Assembly (NCBI GenBank): GCA_001643675.2 | Contig: LSRY02000026.1 | Location: 1,101,501 to 1,165,500, forward strand | Length of the DNA stretch: 64,000 nucleotides | Direction: 5' to 3' | Source: Monocercomonoides exilis | Taxonomy: Eukaryota > Preaxostyla > Oxymonadida > Polymastigidae | In this document: positions 9,865 to 22,750 of the stretch, in pieces | How positions within the stretch are numbered: the stretch's first letter is position 1 | Layout: the number at the start of each line of letters is the position of its first letter | Position numbers and translations under genes: made by a program | The notes under the pieces: model-generated | Told to the model about the DNA's origin: nothing | Database searches by the model: none | Seen by the model: only the letters and a program-made list of their open reading frames with translations

Positions 9865-12249
9865 CTGATGGGAGGAGTTGGAGGGTGAATGAGAAGAAGA
9901 AGAAGAAGAAACAGAAGTTAACGATGATGATCATTGAGCCTCTCAGTCGCAATGGTGACTTTGTGGGACGAATGTGAAGTGGGAGGTATTTTTGCAGTTC
10001 CTATGCTGATGGCGATTGTGGGAGTCTGTGTTGTGCAGAGGAGAAGTTGGTGGAATCAGCAGATGCTCAGACAAACATGTGTGTGTTTGGGATTCGGTGA
10101 TGAACGGCAGCAGATTCAAAGGAGATGGAAGAGAAGGAAAGGCAGGTGAAGCAAATGAAGAAGGAGAAGCAGAAGAAGATGAAGAAAAATAAAGGAAGGA
10201 AGATGAGAAATAAATAAAATATATAAAGATTATCGATCATTGCTTGCTTCAAGTCCATCTGAACTTTTCGGAGATGATAACATTGAAGGGACTCTTCAAC
10301 TGAGTGCTTTATAAATGAAATCTGCTCATTGCATATATGAAGTTCTCATCTCTTGAATTCTTTTCAAGGTCCATAAAGACAGTCATTTTTCCACTTTGTG
10401 TTTATTTTTATCCTTCATCGCGTTTTTCTCTTTTCATTTCACTCCTCACTTCTTTTCCTTCTCTTTCTCTTCATTTTCAAAAAAAATCAAATTGAATGGG
10501 AAACATTCATGCTAAAAGTTTCAGGTTGCGAGTTCGCAATGTCGCATCAACGAATGTCAAACTCAATTTATTCTGAAGACGTTAAGAGAGCAGAAATTCA
10601 TTCGGGCATCGCTTAGCTAACATTTGCATATAAGGAGTATTGTCTGAGTTATCAGTCAAGAACAATTCTTCACCATCACGTTTGCTGCTATTTTTTCATC
10701 TTCTTCGTAAGATTCTCTGAACGAATTGGTTGCGATAAATCTATTATAAGAATAGCAAAAAGAATAAAAAAATAAAGATAAACATATAATCTTGATAATT
10801 GAATTCCTCACCATTTCAATTCAAATCTTGAACATCACAGGTTTAATAAAATCATCATATGTTTTTCATATTTTTCATATTCTTTTTATATTGCGAATGC
10901 AATTCTTCTTTCATAATTATCCGACTAACTTGAAAATGTTCGATAATACAAACCTCTTTAAAAAAATCAATTTTGAAACTGATACGTTCTCGCTTTTTAA
11001 ATATCAGTCCCATTTTTTATATAAAGCAAATATCTGGTTCATTTTTCTGAATCAAGTCAAAATAACAATAGTTTCAATGATGTTAAAATGGAAAAAAAAG
11101 TTGTAAAGTTAAAAATTCACAACAAATTTAAGAACTGTTCGATTAATCTTTATTCATTGAAACATTAACTGGGTTTTATAGTTTTTCACACTTTCATTCT
11201 CTTTAACAATTATTATTTAAAATTTGTAATTTAAAAAAAAAATCAGATATTGTTATTTCAAATTCAATAAAGAACTTTTTGATTATTAAATTACAAGTAT
11301 TTCGGAATATAAAAATTTGAGCTAAATGCATTTGTTCAATAGCACACAAATTCCTAGCTGTCTCGAGGTTAATTCAAATTTGTAAAAAAAACAAACTTTC
11401 ATGAATGACTCTTCTAATTTGAAGATCAATAAAAAAATACGATAGAAGTATTCACACACTTTTCCAGTGTGTTGATTGCAACGAATTAGCTTTCTAAATA
11501 TGATACAAAAACAATGTCACATATATTTTTTATTGCTAAATGAAAAAACATAAGTTCAGCAATTTTCTGTTTGGATAATAAGAATTTCGATGGGCAGATC
11601 GTTTTCAATAGTATTCCTTCTTCATTTTTTTAAAAATTGTTTTTATGAAACTCAAAAATCAATCGTGGCAAATTCGAAAATAAATTTATGGTTTATTCAA
11701 GTTTTTCAAGTTAATCAAAAATTGTCACTCTAAAAAATTATAAATTTAGTATAAATGACAATATTTATTAATATTTTGTCAAGAAACAATATAAAATGAA
11801 ATTGAAAAGAAAATGAAAAATAAAACACTTAAATAAAAAGTGAAATTATCTACTGACATTTCTGTTTTGTCACTGACAACCATAAGCACAATTTTTCTTT
11901 AGTGTAACACATGCTTAGATGTGATAATAAGCAGTTCAGACTTTTGTTTTTAAAAAATCAATTGAACAATTCGTGGTGGTGACTGAAAAAAAGAGATCCT
12001 TTGCATCATGAAAAACATAATGATTGTTTTGATGGATTAAAAACTCACGTTGGTGATTATTTTCTGAAAGACAATAAATGCAATAATACTCTAAATAATG
12101 AATTTCAATTTTTTGTTAAATCATTAATGATAATCGATAAATATCAGAATGTCATAAAGCTTATCTAAATTAGAAATATTAACAAATTATTTATGTTGGA
12201 TGGTGTTGTTTGGAGTGTGAACTACAAATTAAATCGAAAACTCTAAATC
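9865..12249. other. Gene-poor stretch
   Basis: The part up to about 10260 is purine-rich on the plus strand and may hold decayed upstream kinase exons. From 10260 to 12249 the sequence is very AT-rich with no convincing ORF. I saw nothing else. Confidence 0.4.
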
Positions 12250-13260
12250 AGGGTGCATATTTTATCTTGACCTCAAAATTTTATCTCAACCCTATTTTTT
12301 TGAAACCTATTTTTGCTTTTTTGATTTGTGAAAAGGCTTAAAACAAAAACAAAATAAATAGACTTTCTGATATTTTTGTTTTTCAGAATTTTGTTAAAAA
12401 ATTTTTTGAGATTTTTATGTTCAAAAAAATATTCAAAATTTTTATTATTTTAGGACCCAGATCAAAGACTTGCTGGCTGTGAAGCAAATATTTCATAATG
12501 AACGTTTTTAGCAATAGCACCACAATTCTTCACTCCTATATTATTATTTTCACTTGTTTTTGACTTTTTCAATGAAATTTTTAACCTTTTTTTCTCATTT
12601 CACTGTTTTTGCTTAAAACACTATTTTCGGAACAAATATGAATTTGTGTAAATTTTTAAGAACATAAAAAATAAAAACAAGGTGTTATTTATTGTATATT
12701 TTTATTTAATTTTGAAATGAAAAAGAATTGAACAAGAATTTGAAGCGAAATGGCAGAACATATAAAAATTTTGATCTGAAAATTGTTCGTCATATACAAA
12801 TATTTTATTGTTTTTTCTTTGAGATATCATTTCATTTCAAATTTGTTTTTATTTCATTCCATTAAATTTTAAAACAAATGGATGCATGTCTCTGAAATCG
12901 TGTTTTTTAAAAAATGTCTGAAATGAGAAAAAGTGTTAAAAAAACAAGTTGAGAAAGTATTAAACAAGTTTAACTTATAAAAAAGAAACGATGTGTTATG
13001 ATATGATAGCTTAAAACTTCTTGTGAAAAATATTCTCTGGAAAAACAGCAAGTCAATGATCAAAACATAAAATTATTATTATCCTCGATCTTTTTGTGAA
13101 ACATGAAATATTGAAAAAAAAATACAGAATAAGGAAAATAAAACATTTCAAACATTTCTGGTTATTTTTTATTTATCGCAGGCTTGTGAAAAGCTAAAAG
13201 AATTGCAAAAAAGAAAAAGGTCAAGATAAAGAAAAAAGGTCAAGATAAAATTATAGCCCT
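12250..13260. mobile_element. Non-autonomous element with about 24-bp TIRs, no ORF
   Basis: The left end AGGGTGCATATTTTATCTTG is mirrored at the right end by the reverse complement of AGGGCTATAATTTTATCTTG. The TTTATCTTGACC box is repeated a second time inside the right end. The element is 1011 bp and AT-rich, with no credible coding sequence. ATC flanks both ends, a possible 3-bp target duplication. The superfamily is not assignable by eye. Confidence 0.5.
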
Positions 13261-13681
13261 ATCTTTTTCATATCAATTGGACTTTTCGATGTTTGAAAAA
13301 GAAAATTTTCACAACTCTTTTGATAATTATTATTTTATCATTATTTTGATTTCTTACTGATGTTTTGAAAAAGAGAAAAATCAAAGAATTTACACATTAA
13401 TGAAATTGTTTTTTATTTGAGTAAGAAGTATTACAAAGCTAATATCTTCTCTTTTGATTTAAAAAATTTTTGAAAATTCTTGAAAAATCATAGAATGGAT
13501 GTGGTTCCTTTTCTTTTTTTTTTATTTAGAAAAAAAAATTTCCCCATAATTATAAGATGCTGAATGAAAAAATAAACAGTGTTTCATGGGAAAGTTGGAT
13601 GATTGTTTGGTGTTGATTTTATTGCAGCAAACTTTATCTTAATTTTTTTCTTGAACGTTTTTTTTTGCTTTTGCATGGTAA

Positions 13682-14849
13682 TCGAATTTGAAAGATGTTT
13701 TTTTGTCGAAGATCAACCAATGTTTGAATACAACAACATATTTTGCAAAAATCAACGGCCAACCAGAGCTGTGCATTGCCAAATCTGTGCCCATTGCCCA
13801 TGCGCTGTTTCATAAGACTGAAGACTATTTCCCCCGAATTTTGAATATTTGCTCGAAGTTTTTGCTGAAATACATTGACTGCTTTTTGGACCAAAGGAAG
13901 TTAATCACTGTGATGCCCAGATGCGAGAGCATCACCGTTGAAGCAGTCATCCATCTCATTGCACCGCTTCCGTATTTTCTGAAAGAATCTGTTTGACTGA
14001 TTATTGATTCTCATTTTCTTCGATTTATCCAGAGCTGTGTGCTTCATTTTATTTTATTTTATTTTTTTTATGGAAGGTCCTTTGGAATTACCTTGCTTCG
14101 ATGATTTTGGGCTTGAAGTGCCTTCACGAAAATGGACTTCTTCATGGAAATATGAAGGCGTGCAACATTTTGATTGAGCGTGAAAGAAATTGCTTGATGC
14201 TGAGCGAATATGGATATGCAGAAAACATCCGTTATGAAAAGTATCCGCCAGAACTTTGTGAAAAGCTTTTGTTTGCTGTTGTGACAGATTTATATAATTA
14301 GAGATTGATGTTTTTCAAATCAAATAAAACAAAACTTTTTTTTTTAATTTTTTTTATTTTTCAGGCTCTACCAAAGTCCAGAAGTGATAAACCGAAAAGA
14401 GTTTGCTATATTCTTCGTTTATGCGCAAACATGCATTTTTATTTTATTTTATTTATTTATTTTTTTATTTTGAAATCTCTCTATTTCGTCCATCTGAATG
14501 ATACCAAACCGAAATCTTGGCCTGCTTTGTGAAAGGATAACGACCGCGTCAGACTTGTTTTCTGTGGGTGCTGTGATGTATCAGCTGGCAGCGAAGCGTG
14601 CTCCTTATAGAGTGTCTGCGCTGAAGGAGGAAGAGGAGGAGCTGTCGGAAGGGTTTGATTTTGTGTTTTGCGAAAAGCCAACATTTTTCTGCTCAAACAC
14701 AAAAGCTGCTCTGCCTCCGAGTTTTCCGCCGTTCTATTCGCGCGCCCTCTTCGCAGTCATCGCAGATCTGCTGAGCATCGTGTGCTGTTCTGTTTTGCTT
14801 TTGGTGCTGTTCTTTTCATCCGAGTCAAATAAAACTGTTTTTTTTGTAT

Positions 14850-14881
<32 letters not shown>

Positions 14882-16614
14882 CTTTTCTTTTATTCCACTT
14901 CCCCATTCAAATCCACACAAAAATGTTGAATCTTCCCTCTTCGCCTCGAATGCCGTTGTGTTTCAAAGAACCCAGCCAAACGCCCCACAATCAGCGAGCT
15001 GCTAGAAGTGCCTGAGATAAAAGCACAAACAGAGAGACTTTTGAGACATTCAGACGAAATTCTGCCTCATTCGAAGACTCAACAGACAGCGCAGCTGGCA
15101 CACCTGCCTGATAATTCTATTGCTTCTCCTTTTTCTTCTTCTTCTTCTTCTTCTTCTTCTTTGCCTGATAAGCATTCACTTCAGCTTCCTCTGCCTTTTC
15201 CTCCTCCTCCATTTTCATTTTCATCTTCTTCAACTGCAAACACTTCATTTTCTGATTATCCTCAAAATTCGTCTTCTTCTTCTTCTTCTTCTTCTTCTTC
15301 TTCTTCTTCTTCTTCTTCTTCTTCTTCTTCTTCTTCTTCTTCTGTGTTTATCCCTTTTTATCCGTCTGGACAAAAGCATTTGCCATTGCAACATGAAGAT
15401 GTTCCAGTATCAATGAAAGATTTAGATGAACCAAAAAGAGAAAAGCAGAAAGCAGATAAAGAAGAAAGGGAAGAAAGAGAAGAAAGAGATGGAAACAAAA
15501 TAGGAAAAGATGAAGATGAAGAGAAAGGAAAGGAAAAAGAGAAAGAAGACGAGATTTCAGATGCGAAAATAGAAAGTATGCAAAAAGCAGAAGAGAATAA
15601 GAAGGAAGAGAAAGATTTGAGCGATGAATATGACAGAAAAGATGTTAAAGACAAGAAATACACAGAAAATACAGAAAATACAGAAGAAGAAGAATATGAA
15701 GGAGTCAAAGAAGAAGAAGAAGAAGCAAAAGTTGAGGAGTCTTTTGAACGGATGCTGCTGATCCGCTTTGTGAACAGCGACGATTTGGCGGTTTGGAAAA
15801 GAGGATGAGGGAGAGAATGCTGTCTGTCTGTGTGGGGCATTTTTGGAAAGGAGAGAAAGGAACAACTGATAATTGCTGGAATTATCTATCTCTCTATTTA
15901 TTTAATATTATTATATTATTATATTATTCTTTCATTTATTTTTCTTCCTTCTTCCTTCTTTTTTCTTCTTTTTGAGTGCAGTCTCCACCAATCGAAGTGT
16001 CTGTCAGCAGCACAACACCCTTTTCAGCACTCGCCACACAACTCTCGAATGTGATCGGATTGGCGCCTGCCTCCATCTGCTGGTGGGCTGAGAGAAGAAG
16101 AGAGCAATTGAACTCATCCAGTTCTTCTTCTTCTTCTTCTTCTTCTCCTTCTCTTCATCAGGATGTTGTTAAAATCCCTCTGAATCTTCAGTCTGCAGAA
16201 GCAGTTGGCACCCTGCTGTTTGTCGAGCAGAGTTATCAAACAAAAGAAGAAGAAGAAGAAGGGGAAAAAGATAAATCTGTTTCACCTTCGCATTCCTCTC
16301 TCCTTTCAGCCGATGTATTCTATTGCATCGGCTCGCAGACAGATCATTTTCCGCCTGCACTCCGTTTCCTTTCACATGAACCTTCTTTTCTTTTCACTCC
16401 CTCCTCTTCTTCACTCAACACGCCTTCTTCTCCTTCTTCTCCTTCTTCTCCTTCTTCTTCTCCTCTCTCTGTTTCTCTATCAATTTCACCTCGACTGTCC
16501 AATCCCCTCGCATCCACTGAAGGCACATTCCTTTCCCCTTCTCACACACCTCAGCCCGCTTTCCCTTTGTCCTCTTCTCCTCCTTCATCTTCTCCTTCTC
16601 CTTCACCATCATGA
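13682..16614 (+). CDS. Pseudokinase gene with Ser-rich and Lys/Glu-rich tail, at least seven exons
   Basis: Protein-kinase fold that probably lacks catalysis. Exons that join in phase are 13682-13990, 14077-14270, 14365-14400, 14536-14652, 14722-14779, 14969-15790 and 15982-16614, about 720 codons. The 5' exon is unresolved. Visible features: the VAIK-type lysine in CIAKSV; LLKYIDCF; GLKCLHENGLLHGNMKACNI, where the HRD aspartate is replaced and the loop reads HGN; LSEYGYAE in place of DFG; SPEV for APE; SDLFSVGAVMYQLA; and NPAKRPTISELL closing the C-lobe. The tail has a run of about 30 serines, a Lys/Glu coiled coil, and a Ser/Pro-rich end. Four of the six introns use GTTTG donors. Loss of both catalytic aspartates suggests a scaffold or regulator. 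All junctions keep phase, so it looks intact. Confidence 0.68.
15269..15342 (+). repeat. (TCT)n microsatellite coding poly-serine
   Basis: About 25 tandem TCT triplets lie inside exon 6 of the pseudokinase gene, read as serine. Unlike the serine run of the hAT gene, this is a pure repeat and should be length-variable. Confidence 0.8.
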
Positions 16615-17774
16615 ACAACAACAACAACAACAAAAATATTTCACAAACATATTTTTTGATTTTTTTATTCAATAACCATCTCTTTATTCATTTTCACCTC
16701 ATAACTCACAAATAAAAAGTGAACACACACATTTATTCGATTCGTTTTTCAAAGAACTTATTTTGATAAATGGGTGTTATTCATTCCAAAGCTATTCGTT
16801 CATAAGGATCTGAAGGAAATATGAATTTATTTCATAGAAGCGATGATTTTGGAGCCAGTTGAAACTTTTTCCTTTCCGAAAGTAGCATTTTGGAGAGATG
16901 GAAGTTGAAGACGCTGTTTTGAGGAAGAAAAGAAACATGAACATAAAAACAAAAAAAGAAGAATTTGGAGACAACATTTTTGAGTTCAAAGAGAAAAGCG
17001 ACCAAATTCCTGGATAATCGTTTTTGCACAATGGCAACCAGGAAAAATCATGCGATTAATATGATATTCACCGATGAGTGTGCGAGTGAATGTGAGTGTG
17101 TGTCGATCAAATGAACGAAGATGGAGGTTATGCTGGATCAGTGAAGTTGAATATGAATGTGTGTTAGAGCCAAAGATGGATAGAGCTGCAAGTGAATGAA
17201 CAGGGATTTGAAGTGGAAAGGGCCTTTTCTGTCTGTTTCATTGAGGTTCCTGAAAATGATTGTTGAACAAAATCCAAATGACAAATAAGAAACAGAAGAA
17301 TCGAATGGCGATCGAATCTGGTTGATTCTGTCAGGACTTTCATCGCAAACACTTCAGCAGATTCGAAATTGTCGGGCTGACTCGAAAGTCACTCGAGTAA
17401 AAATGGTTCTGCAGTGAGTTCAACTTGAATAATTATATCCTCCAAGAATAATAAAAGGTGTCAACGTTGTCATGTTGCTTCAAACAGAACAAACAAAGAA
17501 AAAGTGTGCAATGATACTGATACAATCAAAGATTCAAAAGCACAAAGAAATGAAAAAGGAAAACTGAAACAAAAACCATCAAGGAGATAAAAGTCAACCA
17601 AGATAAACAAAATAGAACTTTTCCATCAAAGCATTGATTGCTTCAGCTTTGTTGTTTATCTCCAAAACAAGGTGAAATATGCAATGGGACAAACTTTACG
17701 AAACAACAGATCGAACTTATGAACAGGTTTCACAAATGAACAATCAATTTATGATCGAACGAAGTGAGACAGGA
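16615..17774. other. Intergenic stretch without clear genes
   Basis: Only short ORFs without recognisable domains are present between the pseudokinase stop and the DIRS-type element. Confidence 0.4.
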
Positions 17775-17838
17775 TTTGCTCCTCAATAATGAGTTCTGAA
17801 ATCCCTCACTCTTTTTTCACCTCTGATCTTAGACCCTC

Positions 17839-19107
17839 CTACCAAGCACGATCTAGTGTTGCGGATGTTTGGAGGGACTGCGGATGAAAGTGCAGCCCTT
17901 GTCTCAACTCCCTCCCTCTCTTGGAATGTTTTCGGGGTGTTCTTGATCGGGTCTTCTGCAGCTGAACCGTCATGGCAATTTGCACTATGCTCCTCTCACC
18001 GCGTTTCCTCCGATCAGTTTCAAACTTTTTCTGTGAGGCAGTCTGTCTGCCCTTCGTCAGCTCCATGATGCTGCGGGGAATTGTGGGGGCTGTCTCATCA
18101 CCTTCGGGGGGTTCTGTTATACCGCTCTCGTGCTGCGAACTCCTCTCTCGAATTGGCCCTCGTCTCTTCGATCTCTTTCTCTTGCCCATCTCCACTTCTC
18201 CCCCCACTTGTGATGTCTCTTCAGGATACTCCTTTGTTTCAGATTCTGTGTTCTCATTTTCAATATCCTTTCTTTCGCTATCCTTCTCCGACTTGTCTCC
18301 CTTTCCTGCAAGGGGTACTGGGCTGCCGATTGTCTCCAGGATCCATCTCGTGTCTTGAATTGGTAGCACGGCGTAATATTCCTGGTCAACTCTCGAACCT
18401 GGCTCCCATCTCGCGTTCGCATTGATTATTTTCCAATCTGCATCTTGTTGTCTTGCTGAATGTGTTATCACAGCGTGTCTTATAGAAAACGCGGTAAATG
18501 TGTCGGGTATTCCGTTCTCTCTCAGGACAGCCACTAATTCTTCTTTGATCCTCTGCAAGTTTGCAGGTTGATTATCACCAATATCGAACAACACATGTTC
18601 GTTTTTTAAAGTCGTCTTAGGATAGTCCATCCAACGTTGGAGCGCTGCAACTGCATCGATACTTGGGTTTGAATGTTTATTTATAATAACCTTATCCGTC
18701 TCTCCCCCTGATGTTTTTGTTTGTACTTGTGTCTGGACTAACTCGTCCCTTTATATCGTTGTCTCTCTTCTCATTCTTTCCAGCTCTGCTGCTATTAAAG
18801 CAACAAAAATCATGGTGAGGATGAGAGTTCTCCTCTGGAGGGTCTGTGGGTCCGTCCAATCGTGGGTGGCTTCTGCCCATTTCGTGATAATTGTGAGATC
18901 CCACATCGTCTTGCACCGTCTGCCCTTTCTCGGCTTATCTCCCACAAAAGTGTTTGGAAATATTTCTATATCCATCCCATCAATCGTCTCATTAATTCCT
19001 CCGCTTGAAAGGTTAATATTCGAAAGTGTTTCAGTGAACTCTGCCATGATCCATTTGGCATCTTTGGTTGTGAGGGGGTCAGTATCATCCATGCTTTCTC
19101 TGTCCAA
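17839..19107 (-). pseudogene. Tyrosine recombinase of DIRS copy 2
   Basis: Would integrate or resolve the circular cDNA of the element. A single frame interrupted by one TAA at 18751-18753 includes a core-binding helical domain (MWDLTIITKWAEATHDWTD), then FSIRHAVITHSARQ with the box-II Arg/His, and QEYYAV with a candidate nucleophilic tyrosine. The box-I arginine expected before EL is replaced (ALIAAELERM). The C-terminus is a long charged low-complexity tail. Probably inactive. Confidence 0.6.
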
Positions 19108-19114
19108 ATATTGC

Positions 19115-21318
19115 TTAAATCTTCGCAGCGCTCTCCACGTATCCCTTTAACTCTTCTGATTTTTCAGTATTGCTGCTGCTATGTCGTTCGCTCCAACGTG
19201 TTCTCCACATGTTTGAAAAAGAGGTCTCTTCCTTGTATATTCTCTTCTCCAGTATAACGCCTATAACCTCTCCTGGGGGTAGTTTCCAGCCTTCCCTCCT
19301 CATCTTCGCTCCAGGAATTATGCACTCCTGAAAGGTCCCCAGGGTCTTTATTAAATGCCCAGACTGCATCAGCGGGGTCCAAGTCTGCACCCACCAGGCG
19401 GGTGGAATCAGAATCGTCAGATTCTTCTGAGGCTCGTTCATTCTCTCTTTCAGCACCCGTCCAATGTTTCTCAGGAACGGATGGACTAGTAAGATGTCGT
19501 CTTCTGGCATTTCTCTCTCTCTCTCTTCCTTCTCAGAAAGGATATTCTCCAAGTACTTCCGCAGGGCACCTGCGCAATCTGTTCGTAGAATGTATCTAGT
19601 ATTTTCGGTGCGACTATTTGCAATATCTCTGCGACTTTCTCCCCCCTCAGTTCACAGTACGGCTTTCTCGCCATCCGGCTTAGTGCATCAACTACAGTGT
19701 TCTGTTCTCCCGGGAGATGTTCCGTCTGTATTGTCATGTCCAGGCTATTCAGTTTCTTCTTTTATGCCCTCGGTGTTGGAATGAGCGATGGCACTCCCCT
19801 CTTCTTCTGTATTGTCCATCTCGTGGACATATTGTCTGTCCTCAGACGAATATGGTCTATCTTCTGTTGTTGCAGCTATGCTCCTTTCTTTTTTAAAGTC
19901 CTCAACACTGCTCTGGACTCCTTCTTGTTGATTGCTTGCGTGCTCTCCTGGAGGGTCCAACTTCAGTGGAAGTTATTCTTCTACCCTCCGCTCTCTGTCG
20001 GAATTGCCAGCACTGCACCCCATCCCTCCTCTGAGGAGTATGTTATTAACTCTGCTGGCCTTTCTCATCAACTCAGACTCCTTGGTCTGTTCTCTTGCAG
20101 GATTTTCTTCCAATGTGTTAATTCTCTCAACATCATTGAGTCGGCTATCACAGTTCTGTTCCGGCCCCCGCGGGCTATCGCCTGCCTCAGCACGTATTGC
20201 ATGAACTTCATCCACAAGCTCGCTGGTGAGTATTGCAGCCTCACGAAATTCAACCTTCCGAGGAGTGCTGCTTAATCCCTCGTCCTTTGTCTCTTCCTTT
20301 TCTTTGCAAATGCTATCTAGGTTCACACGTCCTCAAGGAGCAGCACTCTCTTCCTCTCTTAAAGCATCACTTCCATCTTCTCCGAATTCCACAGCCACCC
20401 AGAAACTCCGTACTCCTTGTGGGTTCCAATTTCAGCTTCTCTTCCGACAATATCCAGCCCAGATTTCTCAGGAACTGGGCTATCTCATGTGAGATCGATC
20501 TCAAAACTTCCCTGTCTGGGTGCATGAGGAGAATGACGTCCAGATAAATTACTCGCTTCACTTTCCATTTTTCTCTGATATTTGACGCTTCCATTCTCGT
20601 TATTTTTGTAAATATTCTGGCCTCATCTTTCGCTCCAAATGGCATCCCAACGTGAGCATAGCATTGACTTTGTTAGATGAAGCGCAGAAAGGGACTGAAT
20701 TGCTCGTCCACCTTGACATGTTGGTATGCACTCGATATATCCAGAGTTGTCATCCAGTCGTTCTCCTCCAGGAGTTCCACCACTTTCTCCTGGGAATCCA
20801 TCTTGAAATGCTTTCCCTGCACTTCCTCGTTTAGAGCTCTGCAATCCAGGATCTTCCTCCACTTTCCGTTCTTTTTTCTAACCATGAATGTCGGGTTGAA
20901 CCACTTCACTTCTGACTCCTGAATGGGCTTCACCACACCTTCCTTCAACTCCTCCTCTAAGAGGGATAAATAATTGTTTGTCATTTCTGTCATCCCCCGA
21001 AACTCTTGTCTGTGTTTTCTCTCCTTTAGTGAGATTGGGGATTGGGGGCTTTTCCATCAAGCTCTTATTCTACGGCTCACTAGTTTGTCTCCCCCAATCT
21101 TCTTCCACTCGTTCAGTCTGTTCACTAGTCTCCCATACAGCAGTTCCTTCAGTGGTCCAATCGCAATTCTCCCCTTCACTTCTGGCGTCTTGTGGCCATG
21201 CTTCATCTCTGTATCTTCTTCTGTTGCGTGAGTATCGACAATAACTATCTTCGAGTTCTCCTCCAGAGCACTCCCAATTGGGGACTCGAAAACAGTCCCA
21301 GAATGTCTCCAGACTCAC
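19115..21318 (-). pseudogene. Reverse transcriptase-RNase H of DIRS copy 2
   Basis: RT motifs: KEGVVKPIQESEVKWFNPTF, KWRKILDCRALN, WMTTLDISSAYQHVKV, GMPFGAKDEARIFTKI, and YLDVILL where the catalytic YLDD is expected. The RT frame carries a TAA between LRFI and the GMPFG block. The RNase H region follows in shifted frames: SSEEGWGAVLAIPTES, then HLPGEQNTVVDALSRM. A further conserved DIRS block is LVHPFLRNIGRVLKER and ILIPPAWWVQTWTPLM. The D-to-V change in YLDD plus stops and frameshifts mark it as dead. Confidence 0.7.
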
Positions 21319-22750
21319 TTCTTCTTCTTGTGGGATCTCCGATCGTTCTTCTGTCTTGTGTTGCTGGGATGTGCGGAGTCTTCTTCTGTTTTCGTTGTGT
21401 CATGTTGCGCATCTTCATTCAATATCTCCATCGCGAAATCCCCTGTGATTTCCCGTTGTTTTTTCTTCTCTTGATCAAACGTACTCACCACCTCTTTGAT
21501 ATTCTCCAACTGTCTCTGCTCTTCCGTCTTCATTTCCATCTCGCAACGAGCTGTTGTTTCTTGTGAAATAGTCATTTCGCTGGAGCCTGACAATCTCTTC
21601 TCTTTCTCTGTCAAGCTGCAAAGCGCAGCTCTCTCTGCTCTCTCTTCTCTCTCTCCTTTCTCCCTCGATACTCCTGTGCCCATTTGCTCGTTCCGATTGT
21701 CAATTCCACAGCTGTTCCCACTTGAGTCCTTGGAGGAGCTGTGTGTGATGACAAAACGATTGAAGCTTGCTTCCCAACGATGGTTGGGGAGTACAATGAA
21801 AGAAACTGGGGTATTCTCTTTCTCCCTCTGAAGCCTGTGAAGCTCCTTCTGTATCCCCTTCTTTGAAGCAGTCTGTATTCAAAACCCAAGGTGCTCCTTC
21901 CCGAACTGTATCTTTTCGGGGTCCACTTCTGGACGTTGCAAGGCCAAAAGCTGCTTATGAATCGGGAAATGCACAGTTCCCTGCGGTATCTCTCTCTGCT
22001 TGAAAAAAGCTGGTGCTCTCCACCAACTTCCATAAATTCTCTGGCACCTCTAGGCCATTCCTCCTTCCAGAAACCCTTTCGCGCTCTCCCAGTTCGATTA
22101 GGGCATAGCCTTCAACAGGTCAATAAGACTGACACAGAAGGCAATAAGCGCATCGGCGCAAAACAGTCCTCTCAGTCGTTCTTTTTCTTCATCTTTGAGG
22201 AACGAAATTCTCAATTCCTTCGACGTGAGGGCTACGATTGCTTTCGCTGCTTCAAAGCCCGATTCAAGAGCCGGCTGGAGGAGTTCAATGACTCGTATCG
22301 CTTCTTGTGAGTCCCTTCTTCCCTCAGCTGTGACCGCTATCACAGCCAAGGCATTCCAGCTTATATCCGTATGTCTGGTGAAAAACATATTTTTCATTTT
22401 CCGGGATAAATGTTTTTCAAATATCATCATTTATTCTGATTGATCCAGCCTTACAAAACTCAATAAACTTTCTCAACTCGCTCACTTGTCTCCGGGGCGT
22501 CAACCACTCCCTGGGAAAAATTCTGGAAAAGTCTCGTGAGCATTCTTCTTCTTCCTGCAGCTCTTGCTCTTCCGACTCCCAGTCGCTCTCTTCTTCGTCC
22601 TCCAGTCTCTTCATTCGGCTATATGTGCGACGTTCTTTCTCACTCTGTCCTTGTGAACCCCTCGCGATCACTTCAATAAAATTTGCGTCCGACTCCAACT
22701 TGCTCGATCTCGATCTGTTTCATCTTCTTTGTCGTAATCTCTTCTATTTC
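21319..22750 (-). pseudogene. Gag-like ORF1 region of DIRS copy 2
   Basis: Minus-strand fragments include an acidic segment (LEDEEESDWESEEQELQEEE) and a helical segment (EAIRVIELLQPALESGFEAA) that resembles in layout the helical part of ORF1 in copy 1. Frames shift between fragments. The function is inferred from position upstream of the RT. Confidence 0.45.

Noticed and set aside
11850-11935. CTGACATT/CACTGACA sequences as a third hAT promoter remnant
   Set aside because: Only short scattered words match; no alignable stretch was found.
15120-15416. Leu-rich, membrane-like ORF over the TCT repeat
   Set aside because: It is an alternative frame of the poly-serine microsatellite (CTT read as Leu).
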